Shown here: piece by piece, positions 15,817 through 25,035 of the stretch
Layout: every line of letters begins with the position of its first letter
Numbering within the stretch: position 1 is the first letter of the stretch
Origin: Fibrobacterota bacterium
GTDB lineage: Bacteria; Fibrobacterota; Chitinivibrionia; Chitinivibrionales; Chitinispirillaceae
Direction of reading: 5' to 3'
Length of the DNA stretch: 64,000 nucleotides
NCBI GenBank assembly: GCA_023436145.1
Contig: JAEZKP010000016.1
Span: forward strand, 124,001 to 188,000
Notes under the pieces: generated by a model
Told to the model about the DNA's origin: nothing
What the model saw: only the letters and a program-made list of their open reading frames with translations
Databases searched by the model: none
Position numbers and translations under genes: made by a program

Positions 15817-17479
15817 AAGGAAAAACACTTCAATAGTTGTTATTCTTTTGTCCTTGATTTCTCTTGGCTGCAATTCGAACAATAATTTTGTAAATGGAAG
15901 CAGCTCAGAAACTGTAATAGGAAAAATCATCAATAATGATGGCTCCTCTGCCTGCTCTACAGTTGTTACACTTTATCCTGATGATTTTGATCCGGTTAAA
16001 GATGTCGCGCACCACAAACCTTTCTCAGATACAACTGATGAAAATGGTTTTTATTTTATTAGAATTCCTAAGGACTCCTTATCTTATTCGATATTAGCTG
16101 CAAAAATAAATACCGGAACCCGCGCACTTGTTAAGAATATACATGCGATTGAAGACACAACCATAGTACCGGATGCGATGCTAAAGAATCCGGGAACAAT
16201 AACTGTATCTTTACCTGCCGGTATAAACAAAAATAATGGGTATATGTATGTCCCGGGAACAGGATTACATGCTTTTTTTGTACCTGGAAGTAATACTGTC
16301 ACTCTAGATTCTGTACCAGCAGGATTGATCGCAGAGGTCTGTTTTTCATTCAAGGGTGATTCACTGCTATCGATGAGTAGATATTCTGTGATTGTCGAAT
16401 CTGATGACACTACCGATATAAACCACCCTCAGTGGAACTATGAAAAACGTCTGTATCTAAATACCACTACCGATGGAGCTTCAATACAAGGAAATGTTTA
16501 TGATTTTCCGGTTCTGATCCGGTTAACAGAATTAAATTTCGAGTTTAATCAGGCCAATCCGGATGGTTCGGACATCTGTTTCACAGGAGAAGATAACGGT
16601 TTTTTACCCTTTGAAATTGAACGGTGGGATCCGGAAGAAAAGTCAGCTGAAATATGGGTAACTGTGGACACTATACTTGGGAATAATAATACTCAACATT
16701 TGACAATGTACTGGGGAAATCCTGGCATTCATAACTCAACTGCTTCTTTGCCGGTATTCGATACAGCCAAAGGCTTTCAGGGAGTTTGGCATCTGTCTGA
16801 AACCGGTAATACGACTGTATATGATGCAACACAAAACAGTTATGATGGTACCTTATCTGGGATGAACAGTTTATCATCGGTAACCGGAATCATTGGAAAG
16901 GCAAAAGATTTTGATGGTGATGGCAGCTATATAATTATGCGCAATACTGCAAACAGCAAACTCAACTTTCCGGAAAATGGTAACTATTCGGTTTCCTTGT
17001 GGGCAAACGCAGATCTCATAGATACGATATGGCATGGAATAGTTAGTAAAGGTCACCGGCAGTATTATCTTCAATACAAATGTTTTAGAGACACAACTGC
17101 ATCATGGGAATTCGTGGAGTATAAGAACCGTGGTGGCTGGGAATACAGTGAATATATTAAAACGCCCGCTCCCGGAATTAAACAATGGGTATATCTCACC
17201 GGAGTTCGTGAGGGTAACCGGCAATATTTCTACGTAAATGGAGAATTGGTAAAAGACACTGCATATCTTAATCCAACCAGTGAAGAAAGAAATGAGAAAT
17301 GCGATTTCACTGTGGGTTGCCATTTAAATCATGATTCACTTCCAGAAATTCATGGATGGTCATATTTTAACGGTAAAATTGACGAAATTAGAATAATGAG
17401 TAAAGTACCTGGATCTGATTGGATCCGATTATGTTACATGAACCAGAAAGAGAATGATGCTCTGGTGGAATTCAGATAG
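15809..17479 (+). CDS. Surface lipoprotein with DUF2341 and LamG-like domains
   Basis: The start at 15809 puts a lipoprotein signal directly at the N-terminus (HKRKNTSIVVILLSLISLGC), with lipobox LGC. An ATG at 15794 is the alternative. The 556-residue product has a carboxypeptidase-regulatory-like beta domain (VIGKIINNDGSSACSTVVTL ... ENGFYFIRIP). It is followed by a DUF2341 domain (DFPVLIRLTELNF ... IWVTVDTI...LTMYWGN) and a concanavalin/LamG-like jelly roll (VYDATQNSYDGTLSG ... YFNGKIDEIRI). DUF2341-LamG proteins are carbohydrate-associated surface proteins. It overlaps the TIGR02147 gene, an arrangement that suggests a functional pair, and precedes the arabinanase. Confidence 0.8.
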   Translation: MHKRKNTSIVVILLSLISLGCNSNNNFVNGSSSETVIGKIINNDGSSACSTVVTLYPDDFDPVKDVAHHKPFSDTTDENGFYFIRIPKDSLSYSILAAKINTGTRALVKNIHAIEDTTIVPDAMLKNPGTITVSLPAGINKNNGYMYVPGTGLHAFFVPGSNTVTLDSVPAGLIAEVCFSFKGDSLLSMSRYSVIVESDDTTDINHPQWNYEKRLYLNTTTDGASIQGNVYDFPVLIRLTELNFEFNQANPDGSDICFTGEDNGFLPFEIERWDPEEKSAEIWVTVDTILGNNNTQHLTMYWGNPGIHNSTASLPVFDTAKGFQGVWHLSETGNTTVYDATQNSYDGTLSGMNSLSSVTGIIGKAKDFDGDGSYIIMRNTANSKLNFPENGNYSVSLWANADLIDTIWHGIVSKGHRQYYLQYKCFRDTTASWEFVEYKNRGGWEYSEYIKTPAPGIKQWVYLTGVREGNRQYFYVNGELVKDTAYLNPTSEERNEKCDFTVGCHLNHDSLPEIHGWSYFNGKIDEIRIMSKVPGSDWIRLCYMNQKENDALVEFR

Positions 17480-17489
17480 GAGCAGAAGC

Positions 17490-19298
17490 TTGAACATAGT
17501 ATTTACATTTATTCTTAACATAGTTTTGTTTTTTTCCCTGATATTTGCACAAAAAGATTATGGAGTACATGATCCATCAACGATAGTTAAGGAAAATAAC
17601 CGTTATTATACTTTTTATACCAGTAATGGTGTGGAGTATGCATATTCATCCGATCTTTGTACCTGGCAACGTGGAGGAAAAATATTTACCTCCGGTTTTC
17701 CATCCTGGATTACCAGCTATGTTCCAGGTTTTGAAGGTCATTTCTGGGCACCGGATGTCTTCTACATGAACAATCTCTGGCACGTGTATTATTCCTGCTC
17801 AAGTTTTGGTTCCCGTCAATCCGCAATCGGCTTAGCAACCACTGCTTCCCTAAGCAACCCTCAATGGCAAGACAAGGGTGTGGTGGTTTCCACCAATAAT
17901 TCCTCTGATCATAACGCCATAGATCCTGCTATTATTCGTCATGATGGAAAAATCTGGCTCGCTTACGGTTCATTCTGGTCAGGAATTGTCATAACAGAAC
18001 TCGACTCTACCACCGGTAAACCCGTAAATCAAAATAACCTTCATTACATAGCCAATGGTGATCCGGAAGCCGCCAGCATTATTCATCACGGCGACTATTA
18101 CTATCTGTTCTTCAATCGTGGAAAATGCTGTAATGGAGTAAACAGCACTTATTATATAAATGTGGGAAGGTCCTTATCTCCAAACGGTCCGTATCTGGAC
18201 AAAAGTGGAAAAAGTACCAGCAGTGGTGGTGGTACTGTCATACTGAAGTCTCAAGGCCGTTTTATCGGACCAGGTCATTTCGGGTTCTTTTCTGAAAATG
18301 GAAGAGAATATATCTCTTATCACTATTATGATGCCAATCAGAATGGTGCCTCAAAGCTAAAAATCAATTCTCTTTCCTGGCAGGATGACTGGCCGGTAGT
18401 GAATACTGATTTTAACCCCTGCAATCAGATAAACCTTACCGATTGTGCTGGAGTTAAAAACGGTTCAGCCTATATTGATAACTGTGGTGTTTGTGCTGGT
18501 GGAACAACAGATAAAAAACCTTGTCAGCAGGATTGTCATGGTGATTGGGGTGGCGCTGCGTTTGTGGATAGCTGCGGGATATGTGCAGGCGGTAAAACGG
18601 GTTTATTGCCCTGTAACGGTTCTTTTCAGTTTGAGGATGCATTGGAATTCGATGGTGTTATTGAAACCACTCATACCGGTTTTATTGGAAAAGGATATTT
18701 GAATCTGACAAATGAAAAGGGTTCAGCTGTGACAATATCATTATGTTCCGATATCAATGATGAAATGTTGCTGGTATTCCGTTATGCTAATGGTGGACTG
18801 GCTAGCCGTATGGTTTCAGTTTCTATAAACAATTCAGTTCAAATTGATTCGATTATTTTTACACCAGGCATGTCATGGATGGATTGGAAAAGTGTTTCTG
18901 TCAGAGTAAGATTACAGGAAGGAAAAAACCTGATTAAACTGACTTCCTTGAGTAGTGATGGAGGGCCTAATCTGGATCTTGTCAGCTTTTCTGATAAATA
19001 CATGTACGATTGTGGTGTAAAGGTTGGAAAGAAGCAAAAGACAACCTTAAAAAATATCAATTTAAGTTATTCCGGGAGTAAGATTTCTTTTTATATGCCT
19101 GAAGAATCTAATATTAACTATCAATTATTAGATCTCTCCGGCCGGATAATTATGCCTGCGGTTTCCCGAAGGGTCAAAGCTGGTATCAACCATCTGATTT
19201 TGAACAATTCAGCAGCATGTCAGGGGTTATATCTGATTATAATAGAGGAAAACAGTACTCGTATGAGACATGAAAAGCTTATAGCGGTCTGGCGATAG
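17490..19298 (+). CDS. Secreted GH43 arabinanase with Cys-rich linker, CBM and sorting domain
   Basis: AGGAG seven bases upstream favours the TTG at 17490, which opens straight into a signal peptide (NIVFTFILNIVLFFSLIFAQ). The GH43 five-blade propeller occupies about 22-310, with Asp28 (VHDPS), Asp145 (AIDPAI) and Glu193 (GDPEAAS) as base, pKa modulator and acid. The WAPDV and FYMNNLWHVYYS blocks are typical of endo-1,5-alpha-arabinanases. Two Cys-rich repeats follow (DNCGVCAGG and DSCGICAGG, about 318-376), then a CBM6/35-like module (FQFEDALEFDG..., about 378-505). A sorting-like C-terminus ends the protein (YQLLDLSGRII ... GLYLIII). It is exported and probably cell-surface bound. Confidence 0.87.
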   Translation: MNIVFTFILNIVLFFSLIFAQKDYGVHDPSTIVKENNRYYTFYTSNGVEYAYSSDLCTWQRGGKIFTSGFPSWITSYVPGFEGHFWAPDVFYMNNLWHVYYSCSSFGSRQSAIGLATTASLSNPQWQDKGVVVSTNNSSDHNAIDPAIIRHDGKIWLAYGSFWSGIVITELDSTTGKPVNQNNLHYIANGDPEAASIIHHGDYYYLFFNRGKCCNGVNSTYYINVGRSLSPNGPYLDKSGKSTSSGGGTVILKSQGRFIGPGHFGFFSENGREYISYHYYDANQNGASKLKINSLSWQDDWPVVNTDFNPCNQINLTDCAGVKNGSAYIDNCGVCAGGTTDKKPCQQDCHGDWGGAAFVDSCGICAGGKTGLLPCNGSFQFEDALEFDGVIETTHTGFIGKGYLNLTNEKGSAVTISLCSDINDEMLLVFRYANGGLASRMVSVSINNSVQIDSIIFTPGMSWMDWKSVSVRVRLQEGKNLIKLTSLSSDGGPNLDLVSFSDKYMYDCGVKVGKKQKTTLKNINLSYSGSKISFYMPEESNINYQLLDLSGRIIMPAVSRRVKAGINHLILNNSAACQGLYLIIIEENSTRMRHEKLIAVWR

Positions 19299-19329
19299 CC
19301 ACTCATGCTTATATGTATAGGTACTAAAA

Positions 19330-20520
19330 ATGAAGGACTTTTCATTCATGAAAGTAATCCATTACACAATAAGGTTAATACGAATTTTGTTCATAACCTC
19401 GTCTGTCCACCTATGCGCTCAACCCGTTCAGTATAGTGGTAACCCTCTTTTTAAAGGATTGTACACCGCTGATCCATGTGCTCTGGTTTATAAAGATACA
19501 CTTTATATATTCACTGGGCATGATGAACAGAATCAAAATGGCAGGACTTTTCTGATGCGGGACTGGTATGTTTTTTCTTCTGCAGATCTGGTCAACTGGA
19601 CCAACCACGGAGCAAAGCTGAAAACAGGAGATTTTTCATGGGCAAGTGCTAACGCATTTGCCGGACATGTGGTGGAGTATAATGGAAAATTCTGGTGGTA
19701 TGTGTCAGTTACTCATAAAAACATAAGGGTTGGTGAAGGCTTCTCTATTGGAGTTGCGGTTTCCGATCATCCATCAGGACCGTATAAAGATGCAATAGGT
19801 GAAGCTTTGATAACCGATAAAACTGAAAATTCAGTCACTCTTAATATCGACCCTGCAGTAATTATAGACAATGGCATACCATACCTGTTCTGGGGTTCCT
19901 GGGGTGCGGCAAGAATGGTCAAGCTTAAAAACAGTATGACAGAAATTGATGGGCCCGTAGAGACTGTGAAAGCCACTGATTTTTTTGAAGCACCATGGGT
20001 ACACAAAAAAGACAATCTCTATTATCTCTCCTATGCTTCAGGATACCCTTCCACAACTGCATACAGCACAAGTAACAGCATTAAAGGCCCCTGGTCCTAC
20101 AGGGGAGTGATTAATGACCTGCTTGAAAATTCCGAAACAAATCATCAGGCAATTATAGAGTTTAAAGGGAACTGGTATTTTATTTATCACAATGCAGGAT
20201 TACCCGGAGGTGGAACGTATCGAAGATCTGTATGCATAGATAGACTGGAGCACAAAGCTGATGGAACAATCAGAAAAATTATCAGAACCGTAACCGGAGT
20301 TCCAGCTGTGAATCCTACCGGTGTGGAGAAACTGACTGCTTTTCATAGTGGCTCCAAGGGACTTGACCGGGTACCGGGTAAAAATGGTTTTCTTATTACA
20401 AACGCAGTCAAAACCGGTTCACTAAACCAGGAAGCTCCACTGTTTAGCCCTTTAGGAATTAAACAGTTACCTGGCTTATCACTTACTCCAGGCATCTATT
20501 ATCACAACTGTTCGAAGTGA
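19330..20520 (+). CDS. Secreted GH43 arabinofuranosidase/xylosidase-type enzyme
   Basis: The 396-residue protein starts at ATG 19330 or 19348; the second sits nearer the leader (IHYTIRLIRILFITSSVHLCAQ). GH43 residues are visible in TADPCALVYKDTLYIFTGHDE (general base Asp), NIDPAVIIDNGIPYLFWG (Asp) and FFEAPWVHKKDNLYYLSYAS (Glu acid). The pattern fits exo-acting arabinofuranosidases or beta-xylosidases. A short sorting-like tail (FSPLGIKQLPGLSLTPGIYYHNC) ends the protein. It follows the arabinanase by about 30 bases and likely trims the oligosaccharides it releases. The substrate assignment between arabinose and xylose is not certain. Confidence 0.83.
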   Translation: MKDFSFMKVIHYTIRLIRILFITSSVHLCAQPVQYSGNPLFKGLYTADPCALVYKDTLYIFTGHDEQNQNGRTFLMRDWYVFSSADLVNWTNHGAKLKTGDFSWASANAFAGHVVEYNGKFWWYVSVTHKNIRVGEGFSIGVAVSDHPSGPYKDAIGEALITDKTENSVTLNIDPAVIIDNGIPYLFWGSWGAARMVKLKNSMTEIDGPVETVKATDFFEAPWVHKKDNLYYLSYASGYPSTTAYSTSNSIKGPWSYRGVINDLLENSETNHQAIIEFKGNWYFIYHNAGLPGGGTYRRSVCIDRLEHKADGTIRKIIRTVTGVPAVNPTGVEKLTAFHSGSKGLDRVPGKNGFLITNAVKTGSLNQEAPLFSPLGIKQLPGLSLTPGIYYHNCSK

Positions 20521-20524
20521 ACAG

Positions 20525-20610
20525 ATATTAACAGATAATTTATTCTGGAGAATCTAATACCTTTGGGGGAAAAACAGATGGTGGATAGACTGACTATTGT
20601 CTGTTAATAT
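20525..20610. repeat. 11-bp perfect inverted repeat upstream of the PL11 gene
   Basis: ATATTAACAGA (20525-20535) is repeated in inverse orientation as TCTGTTAATAT (20600-20610), with 64 bases between. It lies in the 225-base gap between the second GH43 gene and the rhamnogalacturonan lyase gene. It could be a pair of half-operators or a large-loop hairpin. The remaining gap shows no gene. Confidence 0.35.
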
Positions 20611-20745
20611 GGAATTTATAGGTAGATATTATAAGAAAAATTGAATATTTTATCTTTTACCTGGATTGGATGGTTTCATTAAGCGATTTGCACCACACCC
20701 TTTATCATCCGGATCAGGCACATTTTCATAAGCATCGGGGGAGAT

Positions 20746-22800
20746 ATGTACTTTAGCAACATCTTTAAATTATTGATCGTATTTTTACTGATAACAATGA
20801 CTTCTGCGCCCATTAATGCCCAGTCATATATGGAAAATTTAAGTCGCGGGTTGGTTGCAGTAAAAAGCAGTAACGGATATTTTCTCAGCTGGCGTCTTCT
20901 GGGGCATGAGGATTATGAAACCTCCTTCAATGTGTACAAAGGTTCACAGAAACTTAACAGTCAACCAATTACCGATGCCACCTGTTACGAAGACAAGAGC
21001 AGTGGAAGTGGAGAGTATTCGGTAAGAGCGGTTGTAAACGGTGCCGAGCTGGAAGCCAATAAAGCCGAACTCACTCTTTCCACCGATTATGTAGAAATAC
21101 CGCTTCAAAATGCTTCCGGATATACTGCAGGAGATGGCAGTTGTGGAGATCTTGATGGAGATGGGATTTATGAAATTATAATCAAAGAGGAAAAAAATCC
21201 TCAGGACAACGCTAATGATGGAGTTACTGGTGAGCCAAAACTCAGCGCCTATAAGCTAGATGGTAAACTATTGTGGAAGATTGATCTGGGAGTTAATATC
21301 CGTGAAGGGGCTCATTACACCCAATTTATGGTGTATGATCTGGATGGGGATGGAATTTCGGAAATCGCCTGTAAAACTGCGCCCGGAACAAAGGATGGTA
21401 CTGGGAAGTATTTAAAAACCGGCCCTGCAGCTAAAGCTGATCACAGTAAAAGTTATCGTAACAGCACAAGTGGAAGAATTCTGGATGGTCCGGAATATTA
21501 TACCATTTTTAGTGGTAAAGACGGATCCGAACTGGTTACCGTTGATTATAAGCCAAACAGAAGCGGAAACTGGGGAGATAGTTACGGAAATCGTGGAGAC
21601 CGATTCCTCGCAGCTGTTGCCTATCTTGATGGAGTAAAACCATCGGTAATTCCCTGTCGGGGCTATTACACACGAACCACTCTCTGGGCTCTCGACTGGC
21701 GTGATGGGAAACTGACAGAAAGATGGTTTTTCGATTCAGACAAAGGATACTCTAAATATGCAGGACAGGGAAACCACAGCCTTAGTGTTGGTGATGTCGA
21801 TCAGGATGGCAAAGATGAGATAGTCTTTGGTGCCTGCTGTATCGATGATAATGGCCAGGGTTTATGGACCAGTGGTCAGGGACATGGAGATGCAGGACAT
21901 CTGTGCGATATTGACCCTGACAGGCCAGGATTAGAATACTGGTCGATTCATGAGAATAAAAATGGAGATGCAGGCAGATTAGGATATACTCTTTTTGATG
22001 CTAAGACCGGAGAACTTCTTTGGGGTGGAGCTGAGCGCCAGGATGTAGCCAGAGGGGTGGCTGCAGATGTAACAGCCTCTCATGCCGGAATGGAGTGCTG
22101 GGGTGGCACTCCCGATCTTCGCAGCTGCAAGAATAAAAGTGCCGGACAAACTCCTGGCTCTGCCAACTTTTTATGCTGGTGGGATGGCGATCTCTTACGC
22201 GAGTTGCTTGATGGTAACCGGGTGAGTAAATATGGTGGCAGTGCGCTTCTTACTGCTACAGGATGCTCTCATATAAATGGCACCAAATCAAACCCGGTTC
22301 TTTCTGCAGATCTTTTTGGTGATTGGCGAGAAGAGGTGATTTTCAGTTGCAGCGGAAAATTGCGGATTTTTACCACCACTATCCCTACCAAACATAAACT
22401 ATACACTTTGATGCACGATCGCCAGTACCGCATGGCTATCGCCTGGCAGAATGTTGCTTACAACCAGCCGCCGCATCCAGGTTACTTTATCGGAGATGGT
22501 ATGAAAATGCCACCTGCAAAACCTTCCATAAGATATTATAATGATCCTATTGTGGGCACCATCTCTAAACAAATGCAAACATCATCACGTCAATACCACA
22601 GTAGGATAATTACAGCTTTCAGCAACCGGATAATTACAATTGCAGACTTTGTACCAGGAAGTAAGATATCCGTATCAGTTTACTCAGTTTCAGGCAAGTT
22701 GTTAAGAAGCGGTATAATAAATAAAAACAGATTCGATCTTCAGTCCGAATTCTCCTTACCTTTTGGTACTTACCTGGTAAAGACGCAACCCGAGAGATAA
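20746..22800 (+). CDS. Secreted PL11 rhamnogalacturonan lyase
   Basis: GGGGGAG precedes the ATG, and a signal peptide (about 1-26, to INAQ) follows. The PL11 domain starts with ENLSRGLVAVKSSNGYFLSWRLLG and continues with DLDGDGIYEI, YDLDGDGISEIACKTAPG and GDVDQDGKDEIVFG calcium-binding loops. An eight-bladed propeller end includes YFIGDGM. These enzymes cleave the rhamnosyl-galacturonate backbone of rhamnogalacturonan I by beta-elimination. About 70 C-terminal residues form a sorting-like domain (VSVYSVSGKLLRSG ... FGTYLVKT). With the two GH43 enzymes it would strip arabinan side chains and cut the backbone. Confidence 0.92.
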   Translation: MYFSNIFKLLIVFLLITMTSAPINAQSYMENLSRGLVAVKSSNGYFLSWRLLGHEDYETSFNVYKGSQKLNSQPITDATCYEDKSSGSGEYSVRAVVNGAELEANKAELTLSTDYVEIPLQNASGYTAGDGSCGDLDGDGIYEIIIKEEKNPQDNANDGVTGEPKLSAYKLDGKLLWKIDLGVNIREGAHYTQFMVYDLDGDGISEIACKTAPGTKDGTGKYLKTGPAAKADHSKSYRNSTSGRILDGPEYYTIFSGKDGSELVTVDYKPNRSGNWGDSYGNRGDRFLAAVAYLDGVKPSVIPCRGYYTRTTLWALDWRDGKLTERWFFDSDKGYSKYAGQGNHSLSVGDVDQDGKDEIVFGACCIDDNGQGLWTSGQGHGDAGHLCDIDPDRPGLEYWSIHENKNGDAGRLGYTLFDAKTGELLWGGAERQDVARGVAADVTASHAGMECWGGTPDLRSCKNKSAGQTPGSANFLCWWDGDLLRELLDGNRVSKYGGSALLTATGCSHINGTKSNPVLSADLFGDWREEVIFSCSGKLRIFTTTIPTKHKLYTLMHDRQYRMAIAWQNVAYNQPPHPGYFIGDGMKMPPAKPSIRYYNDPIVGTISKQMQTSSRQYHSRIITAFSNRIITIADFVPGSKISVSVYSVSGKLLRSGIINKNRFDLQSEFSLPFGTYLVKTQPER

Positions 22801-22829
22801 AGAAAAATGATTATCCGGGGGTGCAGAGC

Positions 22830-22854
22830 CACGCAGGGAAAGCATCCCTGCGTG
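22830..22854. terminator. Hairpin between convergent genes, possible bidirectional terminator
   Basis: CACGCAGGGA and TCCCTGCGTG form a perfect 10-bp stem around a 5-base loop. It lies after the PL11 stop (22800) and beyond the asnS stop (22931, minus strand). A run of six T begins about 15 bases downstream on the plus side, so a classic terminator is only partly matched; it might instead be a repeat element. Confidence 0.45.
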
Positions 22855-22930
22855 CAGCGAAGTACAATTTTTTCAGTAATGAAAATCGAAAAGCATATCT
22901 TAAAGTTGGGCGGTGTACCAGTCAGAAATT

Positions 22931-24316
22931 TCAGAACTCCGCGCTGCCAGGATACCTGGGGAATGGAATGACATCACGGATGTTCTGCATTCCAGTTGTC
23001 AACAGGAGCAATCTCTCAAATCCCAATCCGAATCCAGCATGAGGAGTAGTTCCATATTTTCGCAACTCCAGATACCACCAGTAATCATTCTCATTGAGTC
23101 CCCTGTCTTTAATTTTATCAAGCAACACGTCGTAGCGCTCTTCACGTTCGCTGCCACCGATAAGTTCACCTATTCTTGGCACCAGTACATCCATAGCTCT
23201 AACAGTTTTATTATCATCGTTAAGCCGCATGTAAAAAGCCTTTATCTCTTTTGGATAGTCAAATACGATTACCGGCTTTTTAAAAACAGTTTCTGTAAGA
23301 TACCTTTCATGTTCTGATTGTAAATCAGAACCCCAGTGTACCTTGTATTCAAAGATACTGTTTTGCTTTTCCAGTATTTTAACTGCTTCAGTATAGGAGA
23401 TCCTTACAAATGGTTCTTTTGCGATATTCTCCAGCCTGGCAATAACCTGGTTATCGATTCGCTCGTTAAAAAAATGTAAATCTTCACTGCATTTGTCTAA
23501 AGCGTATTTTGCCAGATATCTTACAAAATCTTCAGCCAGATCCATATCGTCATTAAGCCTGAAAAATGCCACTTCCGGCTCAACCATCCAAAACTCTGCC
23601 AGGTGTCTTGGAGTATTGGAATTCTCTGCTCTGAAAGTAGGCCCGAAAGTATAGATTCTTCCTAATGCCAGAGCGTAAATTTCACCTTCGAGCTGGCCAC
23701 TAACAGTCAGACTTGCTGGTTTTCCAAAGAAATCTTTGGAATAATCGATCTCATTATTTTTTGTAAGTGGCAAATTCTGCAGATCCATTGTGGACACTCT
23801 GAACATCGCGCCTGCACCTTCACAGTCACTGGTGGTGATAATGGGAGTATGCACGTAGGAAAAACCATGCTCCTGAAAGTAGGTATGAATTGCAAAGCTT
23901 AAAGAACTGCGTAATCTGGAAACTGCTCCAATGGAATTGGTTCGAGGTCTTAAATGAGCTATTTCTCTGAGGTATTCGAAGCTATGGCGTTTTTTCTGCA
24001 GAGGGTAGTCTGCCGGTGCAATTCCGTGAATAGTAATTGCCTGAGCCTGCACCTCAAAGCGCTGTTTAGCTCCGGGTGAATCTTTGAGGATTCCCTCTAT
24101 AGTAACACTCGATCCTGTGTTGACTTTCAGAACATCATCATACCCCGGCATATCCTGCGGTGCAATGATTTGAATATTGGCTAAACATGATCCGTCATTT
24201 AATTCCAGAAATGAGAATTCTTTGGCATCACGGCGGGTTCTAACCCACCCGTTTACAGTAACTTTCACACCTGCCTGAGGTAGAAGCAATATTTCCTTAA
24301 TTGATTTTTGCAACAT
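22931..24316 (-). CDS. asnS: Asparaginyl-tRNA synthetase
   Basis: The 461-residue class IIb synthetase has an N-terminal OB-fold anticodon-binding domain (VTVNGWVRTRRDAKEFSFLELNDGS). The catalytic core has motif 2 in FGPTFRAENSNTPRHLAEFWMVEPE and motif 3 in GFGLGFERLL. The presence of AENSNTPRH, rather than an aspartyl-type sequence, supports AsnRS. It charges tRNA-Asn in the cytoplasm, so this organism does not rely only on the transamidation route. It is immediately downstream of apt (two-base gap) on the same strand. Confidence 0.96.
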   Translation of the reverse strand: MLQKSIKEILLLPQAGVKVTVNGWVRTRRDAKEFSFLELNDGSCLANIQIIAPQDMPGYDDVLKVNTGSSVTIEGILKDSPGAKQRFEVQAQAITIHGIAPADYPLQKKRHSFEYLREIAHLRPRTNSIGAVSRLRSSLSFAIHTYFQEHGFSYVHTPIITTSDCEGAGAMFRVSTMDLQNLPLTKNNEIDYSKDFFGKPASLTVSGQLEGEIYALALGRIYTFGPTFRAENSNTPRHLAEFWMVEPEVAFFRLNDDMDLAEDFVRYLAKYALDKCSEDLHFFNERIDNQVIARLENIAKEPFVRISYTEAVKILEKQNSIFEYKVHWGSDLQSEHERYLTETVFKKPVIVFDYPKEIKAFYMRLNDDNKTVRAMDVLVPRIGELIGGSEREERYDVLLDKIKDRGLNENDYWWYLELRKYGTTPHAGFGLGFERLLLLTTGMQNIRDVIPFPRYPGSAEF

Positions 24317-24318
24317 AT

Positions 24319-24840
24319 TTATTCACTATGATAGTTTATAAGTGTTTTGGGGTTGTATTTTCCTATTTTTTTCTGGTAGTCCAGAAATGGAAGTCCAATA
24401 ATGGAGAATATTCCAGCAACACTGGCTCCCACTTGTTCAATCATACTTGCTACAGCTTGAAGTGTTCCTCCGGTGGCAATCAGATCATCAATAATTAACC
24501 AGTTTTTTCCTGGAATCAGATCGGCTTCGTGAATTTCCAAAGTCGCTGCACCATATTCCAGATAATAGCTCTGAGAGATGGTTTTCCCGGGTAGTTTACC
24601 CTTTTTTCTAGCCAACACCAGAGGTAATCCCTTATTATAAGCGAAACAGGCACCCAACAGAAACCCCCTGCTTTCAATGGAGATTATTCCATCAATCTGA
24701 ACATCTTTATAACACCGGATCATCTCATCAACAACATATCTGAATGCTTCGGGATTAAGAAAAATGCTGGTGATGTCGTAAAAAAGAATTCCAGGCTTAG
24801 GAAAATCAGGTACTTTTCTGATTACTTGATCCAGATTCAT
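24319..24840 (-). CDS. apt: Adenine phosphoribosyltransferase
   Basis: GAGGAG six bases before the ATG at 24840 decides the start, nine codons inside the longest frame, giving 173 residues as in typical Apt. Hallmarks are VPDFPKPGILFYDIT, IESRGFLLG, the flexible loop LARKKGKLPG and the PRPP-binding LIIDDLIATGGT. It salvages adenine to AMP with PRPP. It is co-oriented with and nearly touches asnS. Confidence 0.96.
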   Translation of the reverse strand: MNLDQVIRKVPDFPKPGILFYDITSIFLNPEAFRYVVDEMIRCYKDVQIDGIISIESRGFLLGACFAYNKGLPLVLARKKGKLPGKTISQSYYLEYGAATLEIHEADLIPGKNWLIIDDLIATGGTLQAVASMIEQVGASVAGIFSIIGLPFLDYQKKIGKYNPKTLINYHSE

Positions 24841-25035
24841 AAGAAGCTCCTCAGGAATAGTTGGCATTTGATCGGAAAACCCAAAAAATCGAATGTTTTA
24901 CTGGGTTTAAACTGATAAAATAAGTTTTTTCAATCGATCACCAAAGAAACTTTCCTAGCACAATTGGATTAAAGTACTTTTATAAACTGGTTTGAAGTTC
25001 AATCAAAAGTAGTCGAAATAGAAGTACGTATTATA

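Noticed and set aside
22821..23317. Plus-strand frames after the PL11 gene
   Set aside because: They run antisense through the 3' end of asnS and show no protein-like motif.
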